The notes: a model not told the origin generated them from the sequence alone. DNA of 16,091 nt from an uncultured Tessaracoccus sp. (GCF_947255005.1 NZ_CAMYFI010000051.1:1-16091); one strand, 5' to 3'. Counted from the stretch's first letter, positions 1-6,175 are shown. Made by a program: numbers and translations.

Positions 1-824
1 AGCGCTTTGCGGGCGATGGCCGTCTCGCGCACCATCGCGGCAAGCTCATCGGGCTCAAGCGAGAACGCGGAGTCGACACCCCCGTCATCGCGGGCGAGCG
101 TGACGTGCTTCTCGACGAGCACCGCGCCGAACGCGATGGACGCGACGGGAACGCCGATGCCCATGGTGTGGTCGGAGAGCCCCACGAGCACGTCGAACGC
201 GTTCGCCATCACCGGAATCGAGCGAAGATTGGCCGACGCTGGGTCCGCCGGGTAGTCGGCAGTGCACGACAGCACGACGATCTGCTCGTTGCCGGTGGAG
301 CGCGCGGCTTTCACCGCAGCATCGATCTCGGCGATCGACGCCATGCCTGTAGAGATGATGACAGGCTTGCCCGTCTCCGCCATCGCGCGGATCAGCGGCA
401 GATCGACGATCTCGGAGCTCGCCACCTTGTAGGCCGGGGCGCCCAGGCCCTCGAGGAAATCCACCGCCGTCGGGTCGAACGGCGACGAAAACGCAAGGAT
501 GCCCTTGTCAGCCGCGTGCGCGAAGATCTTCTCGTGCCATTCCCACGGCGTGTGGGCCTCGTCGTAGAGGTCGTAAAGACGCCGTCCGCCCCACAGCTCG
601 TGCTCGTCGGAGAGACGGAAACTGGGCGTGTCAGCGTCGATGGTGATGGTGTCAGCCGTGTAGGTCTGCAGCTTGATGGCGTGCGCCCCGGCCTCGGCCG
701 CCATGGTGACGATGTCCAGCGCGCGCTGGAGATCGCCGTTGTGGTTGCCACTCATCTCAGCGATGATGAACGGATCCGACTCAGGCCCGACGGGCACCCC
801 GCCAATCTGAATGGGCTCGGCCAT
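1..824 (-). CDS. pseI: Pseudaminic acid synthase PseI (NeuB family), 3' end beyond the window
   Basis: The NeuB/PseI family condenses phosphoenolpyruvate with a 6-carbon diacetamido sugar to make a 9-carbon nonulosonic acid in the cytoplasm. The 274 codons visible cover the TIM barrel: FIIAEMSGNHNGDL at about residues 19-32, then KLQTY, TPWEWHEKIF, AFSSPFDPTAVDFLE, YKVASSEI, ISTGMAS, CTADYP, VGLSDHTMGIGVPVAS and VEKHVTL. The late GGVDSAFSLEP motif is typical of PseI-type synthases; sialic acid synthases usually have a GPDH-type motif there. The C-terminal antifreeze-like SAF domain would lie past the left edge. The ATG has AAGGGAAG about 7 bases upstream and sits 2 bases after the PseH stop, so the two are co-transcribed. 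A legionaminic or sialic acid synthase is the alternative; the motifs and the PseH partner favour the pseudaminic type. Confidence 0.9.
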   Translation of the reverse strand, partial: MAEPIQIGGVPVGPESDPFIIAEMSGNHNGDLQRALDIVTMAAEAGAHAIKLQTYTADTITIDADTPSFRLSDEHELWGGRRLYDLYDEAHTPWEWHEKIFAHAADKGILAFSSPFDPTAVDFLEGLGAPAYKVASSEIVDLPLIRAMAETGKPVIISTGMASIAEIDAAVKAARSTGNEQIVVLSCTADYPADPASANLRSIPVMANAFDVLVGLSDHTMGIGVPVASIAFGAVLVEKHVTLARDDGGVDSAFSLEPDELAAMVRETAIARKA

Positions 825-826
825 GA

Positions 827-1318
827 CTACTTCCCTTCAAAGATCTTGCGCGAGTGGATGACCTCGACGGTCTCGCCACCCACCTCACGAGCGTACCGCT
901 CCACCTCGGTGAAACCCTGGCGCGTGTTGAAGTCGACGGCCGACTCATTCGCGACGAGCGTCTCGCCGTCGAGCTGCGCCAGACCCATCTCATTTCGCGC
1001 GAATTTCACAGCCTCACGCTGGATGGAGATCCATGCCGGGAACATGGCTCCGCGCTCGCTCAGCCCGTCGTTGTCGAGGTAGTAGCCCCACCAGGCCTTG
1101 TCACCGTCGATATCGAAGAATGTCACCACGCCGGAGGGCACCCCGTCGCGCTCGTAGATGAGTACCCGACGGGTTGGGTCCTGCTTCGTCTTCTCCCACC
1201 ACGCGGCGTGCTCGTCGGCACCGATCTCGTGTTGGGTGAGGGAAACGCGGCGCACCTCGTCGTGGTTGCGCCAGCGACGCATCGCGTCGAGGTCGGCGTC
1301 CGTGGCATCACGAAGCAT
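827..1318 (-). CDS. pseH: PseH-like GNAT N-acetyltransferase
   Basis: A 163-residue single-domain GNAT acyltransferase. PseH proteins N-acetylate the 4-amino group of UDP-4-amino-4,6-dideoxy-L-AltNAc, the step that leads to the PseI substrate. Visible are the N-terminal LRDATDADLDAMRRWRNHDE stretch (residues 2-21), which matches PseH and RimJ-like enzymes, the EIGADEHAAWW segment and the C-terminal VANESAVDFNTRQGF, the usual GNAT end motif. The ATG is preceded by AAAGGAA at 7-8 bases. It is the first gene of the leftward operon and is followed directly by PseI. The acyl donor is normally acetyl-CoA. Because an ACP/ligase/reductase module lies nearby, a different acyl donor is possible here, but that is inference. 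Confidence 0.82.
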   Translation of the reverse strand: MLRDATDADLDAMRRWRNHDEVRRVSLTQHEIGADEHAAWWEKTKQDPTRRVLIYERDGVPSGVVTFFDIDGDKAWWGYYLDNDGLSERGAMFPAWISIQREAVKFARNEMGLAQLDGETLVANESAVDFNTRQGFTEVERYAREVGGETVEVIHSRKIFEGK

Positions 1319-1571
1319 GGTGTTTCCTTTCGACGTGGAGGGCCCATCCTACTGGGAGATGAGCGAAGGCCCATCAGCGAACAGGCTACAGCGAGAACCC
1401 CTCGGATGACGTCACCTGACCCGAGCACACAGCGCGACGGAGGCGCCACAGCGTGTCCCTGGTCCAAGCAAGTGAGCATGGCGATGACACATACCCCCGG
1501 CAGACCAGAGCGCTGCTTGCATTTAGATTTGAAATGAGCATAATGGGAGTTAAGCAAAGACCTCGCCCTTC
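1319..1571. other. Intergenic region between pseH and the DUF3800 gene
   Basis: About 250 bases upstream of pseH and downstream of the DUF3800 gene, both of which read leftward. It holds the candidate pseH promoter near its left end. The base composition shifts from GC-rich to visibly more AT-rich from about 1515 (for example ATTTAGATTTGAAATGAG), which marks the likely edge of an inserted segment. I see no convincing coding frame, tRNA or T-tailed hairpin here. Confidence 0.5.
1346..1351 (-). promoter_or_regulatory. Candidate -10 box of the pseH-pseI operon
   Basis: On the minus strand TAGGAT (TANNNT type) lies 27 bases before the pseH start codon, leaving room for a short leader containing the AAAGGAA ribosome site. 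No convincing -35 hexamer is visible at 16-18 bases. The element direct-repeats GGCCCATC at 1341 and 1368, which could be coincidence or a regulator site. Confidence 0.35.
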
Positions 1572-2324
1572 CTATGGGAACAGCGGGCTTACCCCTCGGA
1601 TTACTGCTACGGCACCCGGGGGGTTGCTTTTTATCACGGTGACTGTTTGCTGTGTTAATTCCAGCACGTCTCGTTGGCTGTGGGTGGCGTGCCTGCGGTA
1701 GACGTGCGCAACGACGTCTGGCAACCAGAGCAGCGGCTCCACGGACGGTGAGACGTGCACTGCCGACAAGGTTCGGGGGATTGCTCCCTCCTTGCGGAGC
1801 TGTTTCAGCACCCAATTGTCACGGTCCGTGTCCTGGGAGTGATTCTGTTTCTCGAAGACAAGCAGGTCGGGAGTAAGCTGGTCGAGCGGTGAGGCTGGGC
1901 CGGCGATCGCTGTGGCTAGTTCTTTGAGGCAATCGCTGCGCATGTTCTTCACGGAACTCATCTCTTCGGAATCTGTCGTATCGGCGGTGGTACCAATACG
2001 CACGGCTGCGATGATGCATGGATCACGATACTTCGCGAGGTAATTCACAAGATTACGAATCTTGGTACGACCACCTGTGGTCATTGCAAACTCAGTGGAG
2101 TGCCACCAATTGCCACCTGCGATGTCTATGAGATCCTCTCGCGTGTCGGTTAGGTCTTTGTCTTGCAGGATGACTGCTGCCATCAAATAGAACGGCTGAT
2201 GCCCCGCGTGGCGTCCCTCTCGAGGTTGGTATGACTCGTCGATGTAGGCAATACGAGAGCCAGAGGGGAGCGCTTGGTAGCGGCTGACCAGCATCCTCTT
2301 CTCGTGATCATTGATAGCTCCCAA
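1572..2324 (-). CDS. DUF3800 domain protein
   Basis: A 250-residue soluble protein. The N-terminal YIDES at residues 27-31 and the late LLWLPDVVAHVYRR at 198-211, with D203, match the DUF3800 family, proposed to have an RNase H-like fold; acidic positions D29, E78 and D203 would be its candidate metal ligands. Family members occur often in mobile and accessory regions and their function is not established. The start chosen is TTG, with AGAGG 7 bases upstream; an in-frame stop lies two codons before it. ATG at residue 11 is the alternative. Codon use is clearly less GC-rich than in the flanking polysaccharide genes, which suggests transfer. Nothing links it to sugar synthesis. Confidence 0.72.
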   Translation of the reverse strand: MGAINDHEKRMLVSRYQALPSGSRIAYIDESYQPREGRHAGHQPFYLMAAVILQDKDLTDTREDLIDIAGGNWWHSTEFAMTTGGRTKIRNLVNYLAKYRDPCIIAAVRIGTTADTTDSEEMSSVKNMRSDCLKELATAIAGPASPLDQLTPDLLVFEKQNHSQDTDRDNWVLKQLRKEGAIPRTLSAVHVSPSVEPLLWLPDVVAHVYRRHATHSQRDVLELTQQTVTVIKSNPPGAVAVIRGVSPLFP

Positions 2325-2697
2325 CAGTCAGCCTCTCTGCAGCGTCTCGACCAATTTCTTCGCTCCAACTTTCCCATGTGTATACCGTGAGCTTGCCTCT
2401 GTATCCCTGACTTCCCGTCCCATCGAGGGATTTTGTTGGGGTGAAGCTGTGGCCGCGGCCCTGGAGGTGGCGGAAACAATCTGGGTGGCGAGTAAGCAGC
2501 ACAGCAGGCGGGAGCCATCGCTGCAGTACCTGCGTCCGAGGTACGGACCTAAGTTCTTCTGGTGTCGGGCTGGCTGCTGAACGAGCCCCTTCGTGCAGCG
2601 TGGGTGCATTGCTTCGCTGCGCAACACCCGCAACACTATCTTCCTCGCCGGCGCGCGGTAAGCTGGCTTACGACTCAATCGCCCCCAAGGAGAAGTG
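2325..2697. other. Gap with no confident gene, upstream of the acyl module
   Basis: About 370 bases between two divergently read genes. Composition is intermediate and several frames are open by chance. The best candidate is a 64-codon minus-strand frame (2308-2502, GTG start) whose end overlaps the DUF3800 start by 17 bases and whose last 25 residues include VYTWESWSEEIGRDAAERL, which looks protein-like; it has no ribosome site and an unremarkable codon pattern. It could be a small real gene or the tail of a decayed one. The right end carries the leader and ribosome site AAGGAGAAG of the acyl carrier protein gene. Confidence 0.4.
2659..2664 (+). promoter_or_regulatory. Candidate -10 box of the acyl-module operon
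   Basis: TAAGCT (TANNNT type) lies 33 bases before the ATG of the acyl carrier protein gene, so a transcript starting about 7 bases later would carry the AAGGAGAAG ribosome site. No good -35 element is seen. Confidence 0.3.
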
Positions 2698-2952
2698 ATG
2701 GCCCAACTCAGCCGCGACCAGCTCAAAGAAATGATGGCCGAGGTGCTCCGTCGTCAAGACAAGACGATGCCGGAGTCTGAAGACGCCGCGCTCGACGAGA
2801 TCGGGTTCCGCTCCCTCGACTTCTCGGAGCTCGCATTGCGTGTGGAGGACGAACTCGACGAGGAGCTCAACTTCGACGCTCCCGGTCTGCGCTCCATCCG
2901 CACCGTCGCCGACGTACTCGACTTCATCGACGAGCTGCAGCAACAGGCATGA
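2698..2952 (+). CDS. Acyl carrier protein
   Basis: An 84-residue acidic, helical protein of normal ACP length. The attachment motif reads IGFRSLDFSELALRVEDEL at residues 35-53; Ser39 is the expected phosphopantetheine site, and FRSL replaces the usual DSL of housekeeping ACPs. The C-terminal part, SIRTVADVLDFIDELQ, is the usual last helix region. The ATG is preceded by the strong site AAGGAGAAG. Its stop overlaps the start of the ligase gene (ATGA), so it is a dedicated carrier for that enzyme and probably not the fatty-acid-synthesis ACP. It must be converted to the holo form by a phosphopantetheinyl transferase, and a candidate lies three genes downstream. Confidence 0.92.
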   Translation: MAQLSRDQLKEMMAEVLRRQDKTMPESEDAALDEIGFRSLDFSELALRVEDELDEELNFDAPGLRSIRTVADVLDFIDELQQQA

Positions 2953-4178
2953 CCAACGACCACCCCGACGCTCCCCAGCCACCACTCACCGCAGCGAATC
3001 GCATCGTCGCCGGAGAGTTCGACGGCACCTGGGCTGACCTCGATCCCCTCGAACTGCCCGAGTGCGCCGCCGTGTTCGTGCGCGACGACCTCGAGGCGTT
3101 GCGCGCTGTGTGGCATCAACAACAGCACCAGCGGGAGTTGCTCGTCGCGGCAGAATCGCGACGCGAGCCCGGCCTCGAACAAGATCTGCTCGACCTCGGG
3201 CTGAACATCGTCGCCGACGGTGCCGTCGTCGCGGAACCTGCCGAGCAGCGCCGCCCCCGTCGCGGGCGCGTCTGGCTGCTCACTTCGGGCTCCACCGGGC
3301 GCCCGAAGCAGGTGGGCCACACCCTCGACACGCTCCTCACCGTGCGCGGCAAGCAGCCCGCCCGCACGTGGCTCAACCCGTACACGCCTGGCGCCTACGC
3401 GTGGTGGCAGGTCACCACGCTGGCGCTCGCGCACCCGGGCACATCGATGGTGTGCGTCGACGGCGGGCACCCCTGGGCGGAGCAGGCAGCCAAGTACGGC
3501 GTCGACGCCGCCTCTGGCACGCCGACGTTCTGGCGCCAGGCGCTCCTAACCCAACGCGACGAGCTGCGCGATGTCCACTTCAAACAGATCACGCTGGGCG
3601 GCGAACCCGTCGACCAAGCCGTGATCGACCTCCTCAAAGACGCCTTCCCGAACGCGCGCGTCTCCTGGATCTACGCCTCGTCGGAGGCCGGCGCTTCCAT
3701 CGCTGTCCACGACGGCAAGGCCGGCTTCCCCGAGGCCTGGCTCAGCAACCACAAGGAAGGCCGCCCGGCGCTCAGCGTCGACGGTGACGAACTGCTCATC
3801 GCCTCCCCCCACCGCGGCGACGGCGTCGCCGAAACCCTGCGCACCGGCGACCGCGTCGAAATCCGCGACGGCCGCGTCCACATCACCGGCCGGCTCGGCT
3901 CCGACGAGATCAACGTCGGCGGCACCAAAGTGTCCGCCGGCAAGGTGCGCGGCGTGCTGCTGGAGCACCCCGGCATCGCCTGGGCCGCCATCAAAGCACG
4001 CAAGGCCCCCATCGTCGGGCACATGGTGCAGGCCTCCGTCGTGCTCGACGACCCGTCGCTCACCCAAGACGACATCATCCGCTACTGCACCGAGCGCCTC
4101 GCCGAGACCGAGGTGCCCCGTCGCGTGCGCATTCTTGACGAAATCCCCCTGAAAGAGAGCTTGAAGTCCGATGTCTAA
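2949..4178 (+). CDS. AMP-forming acyl/aminoacyl-ACP ligase (ANL family)
   Basis: A 409-residue adenylate-forming enzyme that would activate a carboxylic or amino acid as the acyl-AMP and load it on the adjacent ACP. Motifs in order: P-loop LTSGSTGRPK (111-120), YASSEAG (242-248), LRTGDRVEI (298-305), ITGRLGSDEINVGGTKVSAG (312-331), and a C-terminal IPLKESLKSDV end where K406 is the likely catalytic lysine. It is about 100 residues shorter than typical acyl-CoA ligases; the shortening is in the N-terminal lobe. It overlaps the ACP gene by 4 bases and the SDR gene by 8, so translation is coupled. Substrate is not readable from the sequence. Similar free-standing ligase plus ACP pairs occur in nonulosonic acid and flagellar glycosylation loci (for example Cj1307-Cj1308 of Campylobacter). 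Confidence 0.85.
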   Translation: MTNDHPDAPQPPLTAANRIVAGEFDGTWADLDPLELPECAAVFVRDDLEALRAVWHQQQHQRELLVAAESRREPGLEQDLLDLGLNIVADGAVVAEPAEQRRPRRGRVWLLTSGSTGRPKQVGHTLDTLLTVRGKQPARTWLNPYTPGAYAWWQVTTLALAHPGTSMVCVDGGHPWAEQAAKYGVDAASGTPTFWRQALLTQRDELRDVHFKQITLGGEPVDQAVIDLLKDAFPNARVSWIYASSEAGASIAVHDGKAGFPEAWLSNHKEGRPALSVDGDELLIASPHRGDGVAETLRTGDRVEIRDGRVHITGRLGSDEINVGGTKVSAGKVRGVLLEHPGIAWAAIKARKAPIVGHMVQASVVLDDPSLTQDDIIRYCTERLAETEVPRRVRILDEIPLKESLKSDV

Positions 4179-4914
4179 CCCACCCATCGAACCAGCGTCC
4201 TGCGTCGTCGTCTCCGGCGGCTCACGCGGGCTTGGCCTCGCCATGGTGAACGCCATCCTCGACCGGGGCGCGAAGGTGGCAACCTTCGCCCGCACCATCA
4301 CGCCAGAGCTCGAACAGCTGGCTGAACGGTACCCGGATCGCGTGCACATCGCCTCCGTCGACGCCACCGACCACAAGGCCCTCAACGCCTTCGTGAAGGA
4401 TGCCGAGAAGAAGCTCGGGCCGGTCGACGCGCTCGTGAACAACGCCGCCGTCGGACAGGACTCGCTGCACGTACACACCTCGCCCGAGCGCATCGAGCAG
4501 ATCGTCAGCACCAACCTCACTGCACCGCTCATCCTCACCCGCACGGTGCTGCGCCGCATCATGGCGGGGCGCGGCACTGGCCGGGTCGTGTTCGTCACCT
4601 CCATCTGCGCGCAGCGCGGCTATGCGGGGCTCGTCGCATACTCCGCGACGAAGGGCGGCCTCGACTCGGCGATGCGCACCATCGCGCGCGAAATGCATGG
4701 GCGCGTACTGGCGAACTCCATCGCTCCGGGCTTCTTCGCCTCCGAGATGAGCTCGGTGCTGGGCCAAACCCAGCTCGACACCATCACCCGCCGCACCCCC
4801 ACCGGCCGCCTCGTGGAGCCGGAGAACGTCGTGCCGCTGCTCGACATGCTCCTGTTCGAAGACACCAACATCAACGGCCAGACGCTGGTGGTCGATGGCG
4901 GCGGCTCCATCTGA
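4171..4914 (+). CDS. Short-chain dehydrogenase/reductase, FabG-like
   Basis: A 247-residue classical SDR of standard length. The Rossmann motif is SGGSRGLG (15-22), followed by NNAA (90-93), the structural N115, the catalytic S144, Y157 and K161 (YSATK), and the C-terminal NGQTLVVDGGGS seen in 3-oxoacyl-ACP reductases. The start ATG lies inside the ligase gene's last codons. Next to an ACP and a ligase, the natural reading is reduction of a beta-ketoacyl-ACP to a 3-hydroxyacyl-ACP; action on a sugar or other keto group is the alternative. The NADP(H) or NAD(H) preference cannot be told with confidence. It ends overlapping the PPTase-like gene by 20 bases. Confidence 0.88.
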   Translation: MSNPPIEPASCVVVSGGSRGLGLAMVNAILDRGAKVATFARTITPELEQLAERYPDRVHIASVDATDHKALNAFVKDAEKKLGPVDALVNNAAVGQDSLHVHTSPERIEQIVSTNLTAPLILTRTVLRRIMAGRGTGRVVFVTSICAQRGYAGLVAYSATKGGLDSAMRTIAREMHGRVLANSIAPGFFASEMSSVLGQTQLDTITRRTPTGRLVEPENVVPLLDMLLFEDTNINGQTLVVDGGGSI

Positions 4915-5275
4915 TTCCACGCTCATCACCAGCCGTCGGGGCACCACCTGCCCTGGCGGCTGTCTGCATATCCACTCCTACACCACAGACGGGCGCCGCT
5001 GGTGCTGGCGCCCAGCCCGCCCCGAACCTGGGGTGAGGTATGCCGTCGATGTTGAGCTGACCGCCAACCCACCCGCGGCCCTGGCGCGGCGCCTTCCCTC
5101 CGGCGAGGACTTTTGGCGCGCCTGGACGAGGCTCGAGGTGGTGGCGAAGCTCCTCGACACGCCCGTGCTCACCCTGCTCGGGCGCGGTGAGCTCGGCGCC
5201 CCAGCGCAGGCGGGCATCAGCGTCGAATACGTCGAGCTGGACGGCGCGCTCGCCTGCCTCGGACGGACGAGCTAA
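4895..5275 (+). CDS. Minimal phosphopantetheinyl-transferase-like protein
   Basis: A 126-residue protein that overlaps the SDR gene by 20 bases. VDVE at residues 51-54 and FWRAWTRLEVVAKL at 73-86 match the two Sfp-type PPTase motifs: metal ligands D52 and E54, then W77-E81-K85 in the same +4/+4 spacing as W147-E151-K155 of Sfp. Leucine replaces the lysine of the usual KEA triplet. It is far shorter than Sfp (about 220) and lacks most of the N-terminal half, so it is either a compact PPTase or a degenerate one. It would activate the ACP at 2698. The start ATG has only a weak GGTGG upstream, as expected with translational coupling. Its TAA stop lies inside the first bases of a repeat element. 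Family assignment is from motifs only. Confidence 0.6.
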   Translation: MAAAPSDSTLITSRRGTTCPGGCLHIHSYTTDGRRWCWRPARPEPGVRYAVDVELTANPPAALARRLPSGEDFWRAWTRLEVVAKLLDTPVLTLLGRGELGAPAQAGISVEYVELDGALACLGRTS

Positions 5276-5351
5276 CCCGATATCCACACGCGTTTACCAA
5301 AACGGGCCACAATCGGCGATCTGAGCAAACGAATGTGGATATCGGGTTACC
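5271..5351 (+). repeat. 81-bp palindromic repeat, copy 1
   Basis: The ends form a long inverted repeat: TAACCCGATATCCACA on the left and its exact complement at the right end, extended by a further CGTTT/AAACG arm, around a loop of about 30 bases. A second copy lies at 6002-6082 in the same orientation with 71 of 81 positions identical by my alignment. It has no room for a protein of its own, so it is a MITE- or REP-like element, possibly able to fold as a transcript-ending hairpin. It contributes the stop codon of the PPTase-like gene. Confidence 0.85.
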
Positions 5352-5394
5352 TCGCGCCAGTGACCACACCCGTTTTCGTTTATTTCGAATAATG

Positions 5395-5400
5395 TACGCT
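5395..5400 (+). promoter_or_regulatory. Candidate -10 box for a leaderless HTH gene
   Basis: TACGCT ends 6 bases before the ATG at 5407, which places the expected transcription start on or next to the A of the start codon. There is no ribosome site upstream, so the gene is probably leaderless, a common arrangement in actinobacteria. The preceding AT-rich stretch (TTTATTTCGAATAATG) includes a TTCGAA core that could be an autoregulatory operator. Confidence 0.4.
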
Positions 5401-5406
5401 GGGTGC

Positions 5407-5913
5407 ATGACCACCGACACTGCCCCGCACACGGTCTTTCCACCCGACGATCTCGGCCAGCTGGATGATCTCTCGTTATTCCTCGAACAATCCCCTCAAC
5501 CAGCAGCGCTGCTCGGCCCGGACGGACAACAGGTCCCGTTACCGATGGAGGCGTATCGCATTCTGTTAGACGTAGTCACAGCAATGCGCCAAGGCCAGGC
5601 CATCACCATCGCCCCGCAAGAGCAACAGCTCACCACACAGCAAGCGGCGGACCATCTCGGGATCAGCCGCCCAACGTTGGTTCAACTCCTCGAATCAGGC
5701 CAGCTCCCGTTCACCAAGTTGCCGGGTAGCCGTCATCGGCGTGTGCTTCTCAAGGATGTTCTCCGCTATCAGCAAGACATGCGCCCCGCCCGAAAAGCGA
5801 CGCTGGGCCAGCTCACTGCGGAAGCCCAATCCGATGGCTTGCTCGACGCACCAGCAGCTGACTACCGAACCGCATTACGCAAGACCCGACACAGCAAGCG
5901 TCCGGAAAGCTAA
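5407..5913 (+). CDS. Excisionase-family HTH DNA-binding protein, orphan antitoxin-like
   Basis: A 168-residue protein. The centre has a MerR/excisionase-type helix-turn-helix: TTQQAADHLGISRPTLVQLL at residues 78-97, then the wing-like GQLPFTKLPGSRHRRVLLKDV. The N-terminal part (LGPDGQQVPLPMEAYRILLD) is the usual front end of antitoxins that pair with PIN-domain toxins. Such antitoxins normally sit directly upstream of their toxin; here no toxin frame follows. The first ATG with a fitting promoter is used; an upstream TTG/ATG extension (from 5335) would read into the repeat and is rejected. The two repeat copies bracket the gene. It could be a leftover antitoxin, an anti-addiction gene or a regulator. 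Confidence 0.75.
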   Translation: MTTDTAPHTVFPPDDLGQLDDLSLFLEQSPQPAALLGPDGQQVPLPMEAYRILLDVVTAMRQGQAITIAPQEQQLTTQQAADHLGISRPTLVQLLESGQLPFTKLPGSRHRRVLLKDVLRYQQDMRPARKATLGQLTAEAQSDGLLDAPAADYRTALRKTRHSKRPES

Positions 5914-6001
5914 GTCCGGCTGACAGCGCTGGCTCAGGCAGGAGCTGAGCGTTTCGCAGAAGCCGCCGAGGGACTGCTGAGCTAAGGGGGTCTCCGCGCG
6001 A
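5914..6001 (+). other. Possible relic after the HTH gene
   Basis: Directly after the HTH stop the same frame stays open for 23 codons to a second stop at 5983-5985, reading VRLTALAQAGAERFAEAAEG and ending LLS, an alanine/glutamate-rich, gene-like tail. It could be the end of a deleted toxin gene or a former C-terminal extension of the antitoxin. A short inverted repeat GCTCAG/CTGAGC (5932-5950) lies in it but has no T-run. Confidence 0.25.
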
Positions 6002-6082
6002 GCTAACCCAATATCCACACGCGTTTGCCGAAAAGGCACAAAATCGACGATCCGAGCAAACGAATGTGGATATCGGGTTAGC
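6002..6082 (+). repeat. 81-bp palindromic repeat, copy 2
   Basis: Same element and orientation as copy 1, with fully paired outer ends GCTAACCC and GGGTTAGC. Differences from copy 1 are concentrated in the loop (about positions 26-52), while both arms are almost unchanged, which suggests that the stem is what matters. It lies about 90 bases before the glycosyltransferase operon and after the HTH gene. Confidence 0.85.
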
Positions 6083-6146
6083 TTCCCGAGCACCCCCCTC
6101 CACATCTGCTCTGCGTGGTGCCGAGCCCGGTGCGGGAGCCCCCCGG

Positions 6147-6152
6147 TAGGGT
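6147..6152 (+). promoter_or_regulatory. Candidate -10 box of the glycosyltransferase/export operon
   Basis: TAGGGT lies 23 bases before the ATG of the first gene; a transcript from about 6159 would still contain the ribosome site AAAGGAG. No good -35 is visible in the GC-rich stretch before it. Confidence 0.35.
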
Positions 6153-6175
6153 GGGTGGCACCGAAAGGAGACCGC

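Noticed and set aside
105..1082. Long plus-strand open frame of 325 codons opposite PseI/PseH
   Set aside because: Arg- and His-rich translation without motifs, antisense to two clearly recognised genes; a GC-rich shadow frame.
5335..5406. Upstream extension of the HTH gene from 5335
   Set aside because: It would start inside the repeat element and includes the AT-rich promoter region; the ATG at 5407 fits a leaderless promoter.
5217..5432. Minus-strand frames across both repeat copies that give similar peptides
   Set aside because: The similarity only reflects the repeated DNA; there is no start context or family match.
5932..5950. Short hairpin GCTCAG/CTGAGC as terminator of the HTH gene
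   Set aside because: Six-base stem without a following T-run; too weak to call.
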